DNA of 64,000 bases from Pelomonas caseinilytica (GTDB lineage: Bacteria > Pseudomonadota > Gammaproteobacteria > Burkholderiales > Burkholderiaceae_C): contig NZ_JAJTWT010000006.1 in the NCBI RefSeq assembly GCF_021353235.1, positions 310,001 to 374,000 of the forward strand. The letters are read 5' to 3'. Below, in pieces: positions 54,614 through 62,548 of the stretch (within the stretch, counting starts at the first letter, position 1; each line of letters opens with the position of its first letter). The translations under genes were made by a program, and so were the position numbers. The notes beneath the pieces were generated by a model. That model ran no database searches and had not been told where the DNA came from. It was given only the letters and a program-made list of their open reading frames with translations.

Positions 54614-55476
54614 GCTTTCCCGAAGAGACCCTCGAGCAGGCCCGCGCGCGCAACATCCACGACGCCCTGGCCGAGGACATCGGCCGCTGCGACTGGACGG
54701 CCCAGCTCGTGCCGGCCGGCCGGCGCGTGGCCGCCCAGGTGCGCGTGCGCGAGGCCGCGGTGCTGTGCGGGCGCGACTGGTTCGACGGCGTATTCGCGGC
54801 GCTGGACGCGACCCGCCGCATCGACTGGCTGTACGACGAAGGCGCCGCCATGGCCGCCGACACCATCGTCTGCCGCATCGAAGCCGAGGGCCGCGCCCTG
54901 CTGTCGGCCGAGCGGCCGGCGCTGAACTTCCTGCAGCTGCTGTCCGGCACGGCCACGGTCACGCGGGCTCATGTCGACGCGGTCGCCGGCGCCAGCCCCA
55001 ACCCGCGCGGCTGCGCCATCCTCGACACGCGCAAGACCGTGCCGGGCCTGCGCCTGGCGCAGAAGTACGCCGTCAGGGTGGGCGGCGGGCAGAACCAGCG
55101 CCTGGCCCTCTACGACGGCATCCTCATCAAGGAGAACCACATCGCCGCGGCGGGCGGCGTCGGTGCCGCACTGCGGGCGGCGCAGGCCCTGCAGGCGGGG
55201 GTGGACATCCAGATCGAGGTCGAGACGCTGGACCAGCTGCGCGAGGCCCTGGAGGCCGGCGCGGTGAGCGTGCTGCTGGACAACTTCACCGAGCCCATGA
55301 TGCGCGAGGCCGTCGCCGTGAACGCGGGGCGTGCCCTGCTGGAGGTGTCGGGCGGCGTGGCGCTGGAGCAGCTGCGCTGGATCGCCGCCACCGGCGTGGA
55401 CCGCATCTCCATCGGCCGCCTGACCAAGGACGTCAGGGCGGTCGACTATTCGATGCGGGTGCTCGGGCCGGTCTGA
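54610..55476 (+). CDS. nadC: Nicotinate-nucleotide diphosphorylase (carboxylating) NadC
   Basis: 288 residues. Quinolinate phosphoribosyltransferase motifs: ALAEDIGRCDWTAQL, ERPALNFLQLLSGTAT, DTRKTVPGLRLAQKYAVRVG, and IKENHIAAAGG. It converts quinolinate and PRPP to nicotinic acid mononucleotide, carbon dioxide and pyrophosphate in NAD synthesis. It overlaps the FAH gene by four bases. No nadA or nadB is present in the window. Confidence 0.92.
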   Translation: MSFPEETLEQARARNIHDALAEDIGRCDWTAQLVPAGRRVAAQVRVREAAVLCGRDWFDGVFAALDATRRIDWLYDEGAAMAADTIVCRIEAEGRALLSAERPALNFLQLLSGTATVTRAHVDAVAGASPNPRGCAILDTRKTVPGLRLAQKYAVRVGGGQNQRLALYDGILIKENHIAAAGGVGAALRAAQALQAGVDIQIEVETLDQLREALEAGAVSVLLDNFTEPMMREAVAVNAGRALLEVSGGVALEQLRWIAATGVDRISIGRLTKDVRAVDYSMRVLGPV

Positions 55477-55707
55477 CGTCTGCCCCACGCCCGGTCTCGC
55501 GTTGCTGAACGCGAGCGAGCCCGGTCGGTCTTGCAGACCGCGCAGCCGACAGAGCGGCTGCTCTTCGGCAGGCACGACAAGTCCTCAGGACTTGTCATGT
55601 CCGGCCCCAGCGCTGGCCCGCAATACCCCCGCTTCATCGGCGGGAGGTGGCCGTCGTCGCGTCGAGATGACCCCGACGCGTGCCCGTCTTGCGCGCAGGC
55701 GGCTCGC
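55477..55707. repeat. Family B multi-hairpin intergenic element, copy B2
   Basis: Between convergent nadC and Anbu genes. Hairpins: CTCGCGTT-GCTG-AACGCGAG (55496-55515), 55526-55540 (5-bp stem), 55543-55560 (6-bp stem), GACAAGTCC-TCA-GGACTTGTC (55576-55596) and the CCAGCGCTGG palindrome 55607-55616. The reverse complement of 55606-55638 matches the core of B1 (15799-15832). GACGTCTG/CAGACGTC (55475-55482 and 55709-55716) border it. It may also act as a two-way terminator. Confidence 0.72.
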
Positions 55708-56451
55708 TCAGACGTCGAACCAGGGCTCGTTGGGGAGTTCGTCGAAGACCCGGCGCAGGCCCTTGCTCCAGCCGTCGCGCAGGGCCAGGAAGTAGGGGTC
55801 GTCGCGGCCGATGCGGTGGGGCGGCTTCATGGCCTGCTCGAACTGGTTGGCGCGCAGCATCAGGATGTCGATGGGCAGGCCGACCGACAGGTTGGAGCGG
55901 ATGGTGGAGTCGAAGCTGACGAGGGTGCACTTGGCGGCTTCGTCCAGCGGCGTGCCGTCGTAGCTGATGACGCGGTCGATGATGGGCTTGCCGTACTTGC
56001 TCTCGCCGATCTGGAAGTAGGGCGTGTCCTCGGTCGCCTCGATGAAGTTGCCCTGCGGGTAGACGTGGAAGAGCCGCGGCCCCTCGCCCTTGATCTGCCC
56101 GCCTATGAGGAAGTTGGCGCCGAAATCGACGCTGTTGCGGCGGTCGTTGGTGTCGGCGTCGCGGGCGATGACCTCGCGCACCGTGCGCCCCAGCAGCACG
56201 GCGGCGTCGTAGAGGGTCGGCACGTTCAGCAGGTGCTCGCCCTCGCCCTTGAGGCGCTGGTTCAGCAGGGAGATGACGGACTGGGTGGTGGCCAGGTTGC
56301 CCGCCGTCAGGATGGCCAGCTCCCGCTGGTGCGGGATCTGGAACTGGTGCATCTTGCGGAAGCTGGCGATGTGGTCGACGCCGGCATTGGTGCGGGTGTC
56401 GGAGGCGAACAGCAGGCCCGAGCGCAGGCGCATCGCGACGCAGTAGGTCAT
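55708..56451 (-). CDS. Anbu-type (HslV-like) proteasome-related peptidase
   Basis: 247 residues starting MTYCVAMRLRSGLLFASDTRTNAGVD. The N-terminal Thr after Met removal would be the catalytic nucleophile of Ntn hydrolases, and the sequence (AILTAGNLATTQSVI, GGQIKGEGPRLFHVYPQGNFI, KYGKPIIDRVISYDGT) matches the Anbu/COG3484 family of bacterial 20S-proteasome-like proteins. Its usual neighbours (a transglutaminase-like protein, an alpha-E protein and an ATP-grasp protein) are not adjacent here. Function is unproven; a peptidase or amide hydrolase role is inferred. Confidence 0.88.
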   Translation of the reverse strand: MTYCVAMRLRSGLLFASDTRTNAGVDHIASFRKMHQFQIPHQRELAILTAGNLATTQSVISLLNQRLKGEGEHLLNVPTLYDAAVLLGRTVREVIARDADTNDRRNSVDFGANFLIGGQIKGEGPRLFHVYPQGNFIEATEDTPYFQIGESKYGKPIIDRVISYDGTPLDEAAKCTLVSFDSTIRSNLSVGLPIDILMLRANQFEQAMKPPHRIGRDDPYFLALRDGWSKGLRRVFDELPNEPWFDV

Positions 56452-56508
56452 GGGCGGTCCAGGACGGTTGGCTGGGTCGATTATCGCGGAGCCCCGCGCG
56501 CCGCCGCC

Positions 56509-56763
56509 TCAGCGGATGGGGCTGGACGGCGGGGCCGATGCGGGGCCGGACGCCGGCGGGAAGGAGGGTGGGGACGACGCGGGCGTGGACGGCGCCGATG
56601 GCGGAGCCGGCGGCAAGGGCGGCACGGCCGCGGCCGTGCCCGGGTCTGTGCCGGGCTCCGCCGTGGCGACCTGCTCGCTGCAGGCGGCCAGCAGGCCGAA
56701 CACGGCGACGGCGGCCACCGCGGCGGCCAGCCGCCGCGCGGGCGTGAGGCGAGCGGCGGCCAT
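56509..56763 (-). CDS. Hypothetical proline-rich lipoprotein
   Basis: 84 residues from the ATG at 56763. Lipobox LLAAC after a hydrophobic signal (AAAVAAVAVFGLLAAC) and a Pro/Ser/Ala-rich tail (PPLPPAPPSAPSTPASSPP) with no recognised domain. It starts two bases after the stop of the DUF4142 gene, so the pair is probably coupled. The tail may be an extended linker. Confidence 0.65.
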   Translation of the reverse strand: MAAARLTPARRLAAAVAAVAVFGLLAACSEQVATAEPGTDPGTAAAVPPLPPAPPSAPSTPASSPPSFPPASGPASAPPSSPIR

Positions 56764-56765
56764 GG

Positions 56766-57275
56766 TCACTTCTTGGGCGCGACGCTCAGCGCCTGGGCCA
56801 TCTCGAGGTGGTGGCGCAGGCCCGGCAAGGTCTTCTCGGCCCAGGCCTTGACCTCGGGATCCTTGGCGTTCTTGGCGGCCTCCTCGAAGAGCTTGATGGT
56901 GTCCTCGTGGGCCTTGACGCCGAAGTTCTTGGCGAAGCGCTCGTCGAACTTGTCGTTGTCGCCGGCGTCGATCAGCTTGATCTCGGCCTTCTGCTTGACC
57001 GAGGGGCCGTCGGGCAGCTTGACGTTCTTCGTCGCGGCCAGGGCCTTGAGCTCGTCGGCGACCTTGGTGTGGTCGGCAATCATCGTGTCGGCGAAGGACT
57101 TCACGTCGGCGCTCTTGGCCTTGCTGACGGCCAGTTTGCTGGCCTCGATCTCGGCGGCGCCGGCATGGGCGGCCTCCTTCATGAACGAGGCGTCGGAGCG
57201 CGCGTGGGCGTGCGACGCGAAGGCGGTGACGGCGAGGACGAGGGTGAGGCTCATGAATCGCTGGAGGGGTCGCAT
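56766..57275 (-). CDS. DUF4142-family exported protein
   Basis: 169 residues: signal peptide (MSLTLVLAVTAFASHAHARS), then a helical ferritin-like domain of the DUF4142 family (DASFMKEAAHAGAAEIEASK, SFADTMIADHTKVADELKA, HEDTIKLFEEAAKNAKDPEV). Homologues are exported stress-related proteins with no assigned reaction. It leads a two-gene unit with the small lipoprotein. Confidence 0.9.
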   Translation of the reverse strand: MRPLQRFMSLTLVLAVTAFASHAHARSDASFMKEAAHAGAAEIEASKLAVSKAKSADVKSFADTMIADHTKVADELKALAATKNVKLPDGPSVKQKAEIKLIDAGDNDKFDERFAKNFGVKAHEDTIKLFEEAAKNAKDPEVKAWAEKTLPGLRHHLEMAQALSVAPKK

Positions 57276-57501
57276 GGAGGGCTCCTTGATGGTGGATGGG
57301 GCACGCCGGGCCTAAGCGCGCGCAGCGCCCGCCGGACGAGGCCAATTTAGGCAGCCGCGCAGGCCGCCGCACATCGGCGGCGGCCTACCCTCGCGTAGGA
57401 GAACAGGCGGCCGACGCGTTCCGACGCGTGACCGGCCTCCCGGCCGACAGCCTGGCGCGACATAACGACTTAGTCTGGGTACAGACTTCCAGGAGACTCT
57501 C

Positions 57502-58035
57502 ATGCAAGACAGTGACCCGGGCGCGGCCGGTGACCGCGACGAAGACCTGGCCGGCGCTGCCGCCGCGCGCAAGGTGGCCGACCTCGTCGATGCCGGCGAC
57601 ACCTGCTTCTTCTGCACCCACAGCATGTCGGCCGAGTTGCATGCCCGGCCGATGACGGTGACGGAGGTGGAAGAAGACAGTGGCCGGCTCTGGTTCTTCA
57701 CCGACGTCGACAGCTTCAAGAACATCGAGCTCGACCGCGACCCGCGCGTGACCTTGTTCTTCAAGGAGAGCGACTATGGCGGCCACCTCAAGCTCGACGG
57801 CACGACCACCGAGGTGACCGACCGCGAGACCATCCATCGCCTGTGGAACCCCAAGCTGCGCGCGTGGTTCGACGGCGAGGACGATCCGCGCATCAGCCTG
57901 CTGCGCTTCGACCCGAGCGGCGGCGAGTACTGGGACAACCGCCACGGTGCCGCCATCACCGGCATCAAGATGCTGTTCGGCGCTCTCGCCGGCCGGCGCG
58001 TGGACGAAGGCGTGCACGGGCAGTTGAACCTCTGA
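57502..58035 (+). CDS. Pyridoxamine 5'-phosphate oxidase-like general stress protein
   Basis: 177 residues of the split-barrel flavin-binding fold (CFFCTHSMSAELHARPMTV, LWFFTDVDSFKNIELDRDPRVTLFF). It is similar to the general-stress protein 26 family; flavin or other ligand binding is likely, an oxidase role is not. AGGAGA lies before the ATG. A 226-base gap precedes it with a GC-rich stretch (GGCCGCCG palindrome) and a TTAGTC/GACTT pair. The next small gene follows 17 bases downstream. Confidence 0.87.
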   Translation: MQDSDPGAAGDRDEDLAGAAAARKVADLVDAGDTCFFCTHSMSAELHARPMTVTEVEEDSGRLWFFTDVDSFKNIELDRDPRVTLFFKESDYGGHLKLDGTTTEVTDRETIHRLWNPKLRAWFDGEDDPRISLLRFDPSGGEYWDNRHGAAITGIKMLFGALAGRRVDEGVHGQLNL

Positions 58036-58052
58036 CGCCCGAAGGAGCCGCC

Positions 58053-58298
58053 GTGAGCACCAATCCCCTCAGCCACGTGGGCCAGACGCCCCGTCCCGAG
58101 ACTTCCGCCGCCGATGCCGCCGACGAACAGGCCGGCGACGCCGGCTCGCCGGAGCGCCAGCTCAACCCGAGCGAAGGCGGGCGCATCCCGCCGGACGGCC
58201 GGCCGCAGGCCGAGCCCGGCCCCACTTCGGCCCAGCCGCGCAAGATCCGCGATCTCAAGCCGGGCGAGCCGCCGCCGGAATCCAGCGCGGGGTCCTGA
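58053..58298 (+). CDS. Small hypothetical protein
   Basis: 81 residues from a GTG at 58053 with AAGGAG six bases upstream. A hydrophilic sequence rich in Pro, Glu and Ser (ASPERQLNPSEGGRIPPDG-like); likely disordered and similar to proteins of unknown function next to general-stress genes. It is in the same transcription unit as the preceding pyridoxamine-oxidase-like gene and convergent with the multicopper oxidase. Confidence 0.65.
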   Translation: MSTNPLSHVGQTPRPETSAADAADEQAGDAGSPERQLNPSEGGRIPPDGRPQAEPGPTSAQPRKIRDLKPGEPPPESSAGS

Positions 58299-58324
58299 CG
58301 CATCGTCCGGGTGGGCGGCCTGCC

Positions 58325-59710
58325 TCAGTGGCCTTCATGGCCTTCATGGCCTTCATGGCCGGCCGGCTTGCGCACCTTCAGCGTCTGCTCGCTGGCTGCG
58401 GGCCCGGCCGCACGGGCAGGTTCGGGCAACTCGGCCGTGTATTCGCTGGCCAGGGTGCCGGCCGGGTGGCGGTAGGCCCCGGGGTCGCGGTAGTCGCCGC
58501 GCGCGAGGTCGTCCCGCACCTTGACGACGCTGAACATGCCGCCCATGCCCACGGGACCGAACGGCCCGGTGCCCGTCATCATGGGCAGGGTGTTGTCCGG
58601 CAGGGGCATGTGCATCTGCGCCATGTCGTGCATGCCGCGGTCGCCCATGACCATGTAGTCGGGGATGAGGCGGGTGATCTTGTCGGCCACGTCGCGGTGG
58701 TCCACGCCGATCATCGTGGGCACGCCGTGCCCCATGGCATTCATGGTGTGATGGCTCTTGTGGCAGTGGATGGCCCAGTCGCCGGCCAGGGCGTCGAACT
58801 CGATGCAGCGCATCTGGCCGACGCCGATGTCGGTGGTCACCTCGGGCCAGCGGGCGCTCCTGGGCACCCAGCCGCCGTCGGTGCCCGTGACCTCGAAGTG
58901 CGGCCCGTGCATGTGGATGGGGTGGTTGGTCATCGTCAGGTTGCCGATGCGGAGGCGCACGCGCTCGCCGGTGCGCGCCACCAGGGGTTCGATGCCCGGG
59001 AAGGCGCGGCTGTTCCACGTCCACAGGTTGAAGTCCAGCATCGTGTTCACGCGGGGCGTGGCGCTGCCGGGGTCGATGTCGTAGGCGTTCAGGATGAAGC
59101 CGTAGTCCCGGTCCACGCGGTGCTGCCGCGGGTCGCGCGGATGGATGATGAACAGGCCCATCATGCCCATGGCCATCTGCACCATCTCGTCGGCATGCGG
59201 GTGGTACATGTGGGTGCCGGGGCGCTGCAGCACGAACTCGTACATGAAGGTCTTGCCCACCTCGATGGGCGGCTGGGTCAGGCCGGTGACGCCGTCCATG
59301 CCCGAGGGCACCTGCACGCCGTGCCAGTGCACGCTGGTGACCTCGGGCAGCCTGTTGGTCACGAAGATGCGCACGCGGTCGCCTTCGACGGCCTCGATCG
59401 TGGGGCCGGGGCTGGAGCCGTTGTAGCCCCAGAGCCTGGCCGTCATGCCTGGCGCGATCTCGCGCACGACGGGCTCGGCGACGAGGTGGAACTCCTTGAC
59501 GCCATCCTTCATGCGCCAGGGCAGTGACCAGCCGTTGAGCGTGACCAGGGGCTGGAAGGGCCTGCCGTTGGGCGGCGAGGGTGGCACCTGCGTCGCCGGC
59601 GAGGTCTGCGATGCGGCCTCGGGCAGCAGGGCGGCGCCGGCGCGGCTGACGGCCGCGGCGCCCAGGAAGGTGGCGCCGGCGGCGCGGAAGAAGTGTCTGC
59701 GGTTGCTCAT
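58325..59710 (-). CDS. Multicopper oxidase with Tat-like signal and His-rich C-terminus
   Basis: 461 residues. Twin-arginine signal (NRRHFFRAAGATFLG), then cupredoxin domains with the four copper-binding blocks HWHG, HPHAD, HPIHMHG and HCHKSHHTMNAMGH, so both T1 and T2/T3 sites are complete. The Met-rich region (MVQMAMGMMG, MGDRGMHDMAQMHMPL) is typical of CopA/CueO-type copper oxidases that detoxify Cu(I). A C-terminal GHEGHEGHEGH tract is encoded by tandem GGCCTTCAT repeats at 58328-58360. It follows the TolC gene by 9 bases. Confidence 0.93.
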   Translation of the reverse strand: MSNRRHFFRAAGATFLGAAAVSRAGAALLPEAASQTSPATQVPPSPPNGRPFQPLVTLNGWSLPWRMKDGVKEFHLVAEPVVREIAPGMTARLWGYNGSSPGPTIEAVEGDRVRIFVTNRLPEVTSVHWHGVQVPSGMDGVTGLTQPPIEVGKTFMYEFVLQRPGTHMYHPHADEMVQMAMGMMGLFIIHPRDPRQHRVDRDYGFILNAYDIDPGSATPRVNTMLDFNLWTWNSRAFPGIEPLVARTGERVRLRIGNLTMTNHPIHMHGPHFEVTGTDGGWVPRSARWPEVTTDIGVGQMRCIEFDALAGDWAIHCHKSHHTMNAMGHGVPTMIGVDHRDVADKITRLIPDYMVMGDRGMHDMAQMHMPLPDNTLPMMTGTGPFGPVGMGGMFSVVKVRDDLARGDYRDPGAYRHPAGTLASEYTAELPEPARAAGPAASEQTLKVRKPAGHEGHEGHEGH

Positions 59711-59719
59711 GTCTCGTCC

Positions 59720-61117
59720 TCAGTGGGCGGCGCCGGCGGCGGTTGCGGCGGCGGCCGGGGCGATGGGCGCGGCGCCGCCGGGCGAGAGGCCGGTCAGCGC
59801 GGTCTGCAGCCGGGTGTCGGCGATCCAGTAGTCGCGCTGGGCCTCGATGGCGGCCGTCACGGCAGCGACCTGGTCGCGCGAATCGGCCAGCAGCTCGAAG
59901 ACGCTGGCGAGCATGCCGTTGTAGCGGAGCAGTTGTTCGTCGGAGATGCGCTGGCGCAGCGGCACGACCTCGTCGCGGTAGTGGCGGGCCAGCTCGAAGG
60001 CGGTGCGGTAGGCCGAGACGGCTTCGCGCACCTCGGAGCGGGCGCGCGTGGCCACCGCCGCCGCACGATCGACCGACTGCATGTAGATCGCCTCGGCTCG
60101 CGCCACGCGCGCCTGGCCGAAGTCGAACAGCGGCAGGCTGAGCTCGATCTCGTAGCCGTTGCTGCGGGGCTCGCCGCTGGTGCTCTGGTTCTGGTAGCCG
60201 GCGTGCAGCACGTTGATGAAGCGCGTGGCCCGCGTCAGGCCCAGCGCCCGGGCCGTGGCCTCGGCGTCGCGGCGGGCCATCAGCACGTCGAGCCGGCGGG
60301 CCATGGCCATCTGCTCGGCGTCGCGGGGCTGGGCGGGTTTGGCAGGCAGGTCGGGCAGCCGCTCGGGCAGCTTCAGGGCCGCAGCATCGCCATCCCAGCC
60401 CAGGGCGCGCACCAGCCGCTCGCGCGCGGCCACGGCCTGGTGCCGGGCTCGCGCCAGCTGCACGGAGGCCTCGGCCTGGAAGGCCTGCTCGCGCATCTGC
60501 GCCAGCTTGCTGAAGTTGCCGGCCGCGAGCATGCGCCGGGCCAGCTCGCTGGTGGCGTCGGCAGCCTCCTGGACCTGCAGGTGGTAACCGACCAGCTGCT
60601 CGGCGGTGACGGCCTCGAAATAGGCGCGGCGCGCGTCGGCCGCCACGTCCACCGTGGCGTAGGCGGCCTGGAGCTGGGCCTGCTCGAAGCGCTGCTGCTC
60701 CACCTGCCGGGCCATGGGCAGGGTCAGCAGGCCCAGCACGTCGAAGATCACGGCGCGGTCGATCTCGACGGCGCCGTGGCCGCTGAGCCGGCCGAAGGTG
60801 AAGCTGGGGTTGGCGAGGCGGCCGGCGCGCACGAGGTCGGCCTCGGCGATGCCGAGATCGGCATAGCGGGCCTGGAGATCACGGTTGCCGAGCAGGGCGA
60901 GCTCGACGGCGCCGTCGGCGCTGAGCGGCTGCCGCAGCAGCTCGTCGATGTGCGTCCGTGCCGCGGCCGAGGCCTCGGCGCTGCGCTGCAAGCTGGGCTT
61001 GAGGCCGGTGCGGTCCTGCGTGAGCTGTTCGACGCGGCCGAAGCCGCCATCGGGCGAGAAGGAGGCGCAGCCCGCCAGCACGAGGGAGGCGAGGGCGAGA
61101 GGGGTGAAGCGCAGCAT
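59720..61117 (-). CDS. TolC-family outer-membrane factor (CusC/CzcC-type)
   Basis: 465 residues from the ATG at 61117 (MLRFTPLALASLVLAGCAS), a lipoprotein-type signal; an upstream ATG adds a 15-residue basic leader. Two OEP repeats (about 60-250 and 270-450: ARDQVAAVTAAIEAQRDYWIA near the end) form the beta-barrel and helical tunnel of outer-membrane efflux proteins. It is in the copper operon, so export of copper or passage to the periplasm is likely. No RND pump or membrane fusion protein lies in the window. Confidence 0.9.
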   Translation of the reverse strand: MLRFTPLALASLVLAGCASFSPDGGFGRVEQLTQDRTGLKPSLQRSAEASAAARTHIDELLRQPLSADGAVELALLGNRDLQARYADLGIAEADLVRAGRLANPSFTFGRLSGHGAVEIDRAVIFDVLGLLTLPMARQVEQQRFEQAQLQAAYATVDVAADARRAYFEAVTAEQLVGYHLQVQEAADATSELARRMLAAGNFSKLAQMREQAFQAEASVQLARARHQAVAARERLVRALGWDGDAAALKLPERLPDLPAKPAQPRDAEQMAMARRLDVLMARRDAEATARALGLTRATRFINVLHAGYQNQSTSGEPRSNGYEIELSLPLFDFGQARVARAEAIYMQSVDRAAAVATRARSEVREAVSAYRTAFELARHYRDEVVPLRQRISDEQLLRYNGMLASVFELLADSRDQVAAVTAAIEAQRDYWIADTRLQTALTGLSPGGAAPIAPAAAATAAGAAH

Positions 61118-61264
61118 GGCAGGCGGCCCGGCACGGCCGGGTCGGGGTGGGGAGATGGGCATGGCGGTGAAGGTTCTGACGGCCCGGCGGTCGTGACTGC
61201 GGGCAGCTCCCGTGCGGAGGGCGCACGAGTCCCTTGGAGGCCTGTCGATGCAGGCCCGGCGGGG

Positions 61265-61609
61265 TCAGGCCGTTCGTGGCGGGCGTTCCTGCCCGCCCGA
61301 CAGGAAGCTGGCGGGCGGCAGCCAGGGCTCGGGAAAGGCGGCCGAGGCCGCTTCGGGTGGCTCGGGCAGGTCCGACCCTGCCGCGGGCAGCGGCGTGAGG
61401 GCGCAGAAGGCCGCGCACACATGGCATCGGTCCTGCGTCGCCTGGCCGTAGTCCTGGTGGCAGGCCTCGTGGCCCTGGCCCGCATGGGCGAGCTGATGCA
61501 TGGCCGGTCCGGCGGCCAGCGGCTGGCAAAGCATGGCGGCGGCCACCGCGCCCCGCAGCGGAAGCAGCAGGGCGAGAACGACCAACAGCCAGATGCGCAG
61601 GAGTCTCAC
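61265..61609 (-). CDS. Cys/His-containing exported protein of the copper operon
   Basis: 114 residues: signal peptide (LLVVLALLLPLRGAVAAA) and conserved-looking Cys and His residues (MLCQPL, HQLAHAGQGHEACHQDY, CHVCAAFCAL) that suggest metal binding, resembling DUF2946/CopL-like proteins of copper clusters. It is first in the leftward operon with TolC and multicopper oxidase, just downstream of the CueR-type promoter. Function is inferred from context. Confidence 0.75.
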   Translation of the reverse strand: MRLLRIWLLVVLALLLPLRGAVAAAMLCQPLAAGPAMHQLAHAGQGHEACHQDYGQATQDRCHVCAAFCALTPLPAAGSDLPEPPEAASAAFPEPWLPPASFLSGGQERPPRTA

Positions 61610-61635
61610 GTGGGAAAGCCTAGCAGAGGGACGAC

Positions 61636-61656
61636 GCGGGGCCTTTGACGCCCCGC
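61636..61656 (-). promoter_or_regulatory. Leader hairpin of the copper operon
   Basis: A perfect 7-bp stem (GCGGGGC with GCCCCGC, 7-base loop) lies between the probable promoter (61664-61694) and the start codon of the Cys/His protein at 61609. It would be near the start of the transcript. A role in attenuation, stability or start selection is open; no T-run makes it a terminator. Confidence 0.45.
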
Positions 61657-61663
61657 AGGACAG

Positions 61664-61694
61664 AGCTTGCAGCTTGCCATCGTGGCAAGGTCAA
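61664..61694 (-). promoter_or_regulatory. CueR-type promoter of the copper operon, inside the cueR 3' end
   Basis: Minus-strand TTGACC (61689-61694), a 19-base spacer and CAAGCT (61664-61669). The spacer carries CTTGCCACGATGGCAAG, a palindrome. The overlong 19-base spacing is the hallmark of MerR-family promoters. It is nearly identical to the copZ promoter (62230-62260) and overlaps the last codon and stop of cueR. Confidence 0.8.
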
Positions 61695-62164
61695 GCGCCC
61701 TTGCCGTGGCGGCGCGGCACGGCGCCATGGGCCGCGGGACGCGGCGGGGCGGGCACGCCGACGGCTGCTGCGGAGGGCTGGCCTTCGAGGCTTTCGAGGA
61801 TGGGGCAGTCGGGCCTTTCGTCGCCGTGGCAGCAATGCACCAGTTGCTCCAGCGCCGTCTTCATGGCCTGGATCTCATCCATGCGCGCCTGCAGGTCCTG
61901 CAGGTGCACCTGCGCCAGGGCCTTGACCTGGCGGCTGGAGCGCTCGCGGTCCTGCCAGAGGCTCAACAGGTCGCGGATCTCGTCGATGGAAAAACCCAGG
62001 TCGCGCGCGCGGCGGATGAAGCGCAGCACATGCAAGTCCTTCGCCGCGTACTGGCGGTAGCCCGACTCCGTGCGGCTGGCGGGCGGCAGCAGCGCGACAC
62101 TCTCGTAGTGACGGATCATCTTGGCTGACACGCCCGAGGCGGCGGCGGCTTCTCCGATGTTCAT
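61691..62164 (-). CDS. cueR: Copper-responsive MerR-family regulator CueR
   Basis: 157 residues. N-terminal MerR HTH (MNIGEAAAASGVSAKMIRHYE), dimerisation helix, and the metal loop with Cys112 and Cys120 (CCHGDERPDC) exactly in the CueR positions for Cu(I). The last 25 residues are Pro/Arg/His-rich and unlike short CueR proteins. It activates the promoters of copZ and of the copper operon by twisting their overlong spacers. The opposite copZ gene is divergent. Confidence 0.93.
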   Translation of the reverse strand: MNIGEAAAASGVSAKMIRHYESVALLPPASRTESGYRQYAAKDLHVLRFIRRARDLGFSIDEIRDLLSLWQDRERSSRQVKALAQVHLQDLQARMDEIQAMKTALEQLVHCCHGDERPDCPILESLEGQPSAAAVGVPAPPRPAAHGAVPRRHGKGA

Positions 62165-62227
62165 GGCGGCTCCTTGGCGCGCAGTGTGTCAGAGCCGCCG
62201 GCCCCTGCGGCTTGACCGCGGGCAAGG

Positions 62228-62260
62228 CCTTGACCTGACCACGATGGCAAGGTTCAAAGT
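62228..62260 (+). promoter_or_regulatory. CueR-type promoter of copZ
   Basis: TTGACC (62230-62235), 19-base spacer, CAAAGT (62255-62260). The dyad CCTTGACC...GGCAAGG spans 62228-62252. It has the same arrangement as the promoter at 61664. The copZ start lies 33 bases downstream. Confidence 0.8.
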
Positions 62261-62292
62261 CCGTCCGTCACTCGCCCTTCAAGGAGAATCCC

Positions 62293-62493
62293 ATGATCGT
62301 TTTCGAAGTCCCCGACATGAGCTGCGGCCACTGCGTCGGCGCCATCACCGAGGCCGTGAAGACCGTCGACGGCGCCGCCAAGGTCCAGGTCGACCTGGTC
62401 GCCCACCGAGTGCAGGTCGAGCCCGCGACGGCCGACGCCGCGATGCTCGAGGCTGCCATCAGGGAGGCGGGCTACACGCCGGCGCTGGCCTGA
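62293..62493 (+). CDS. copZ: CopZ-type copper chaperone (heavy-metal-associated domain)
   Basis: 66 residues of a single ferredoxin-like HMA domain with the MSCGHC copper-binding motif (Cys11, Cys14). It would carry Cu(I) in the cytoplasm to a P-type ATPase or regulator. AAGGAG lies seven bases ahead of the ATG, and the CueR-type promoter directly precedes it. No CopA ATPase is in this window. The downstream hairpin at 62513-62540 could end its transcript as well as that of the tRNA. Confidence 0.9.
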   Translation: MIVFEVPDMSCGHCVGAITEAVKTVDGAAKVQVDLVAHRVQVEPATADAAMLEAAIREAGYTPALA

Positions 62494-62504
62494 GCCGGGC
62501 TGGG

Positions 62505-62540
62505 TTCAAAAAAAGCACCTGGCTGTGAAGCCAGGTGCTT
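62505..62540 (-). terminator. Intrinsic terminator of tRNA-Arg
   Basis: On the minus strand a perfect 12-bp stem (62513-62524 with 62529-62540, GTGA/TCAC loop) is followed by a run of seven to eight T. It lies just after the tRNA gene. The hairpin may also end copZ transcription on the plus strand, though without a T-run there. Confidence 0.85.
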
Positions 62541-62548
62541 GTCATGTC

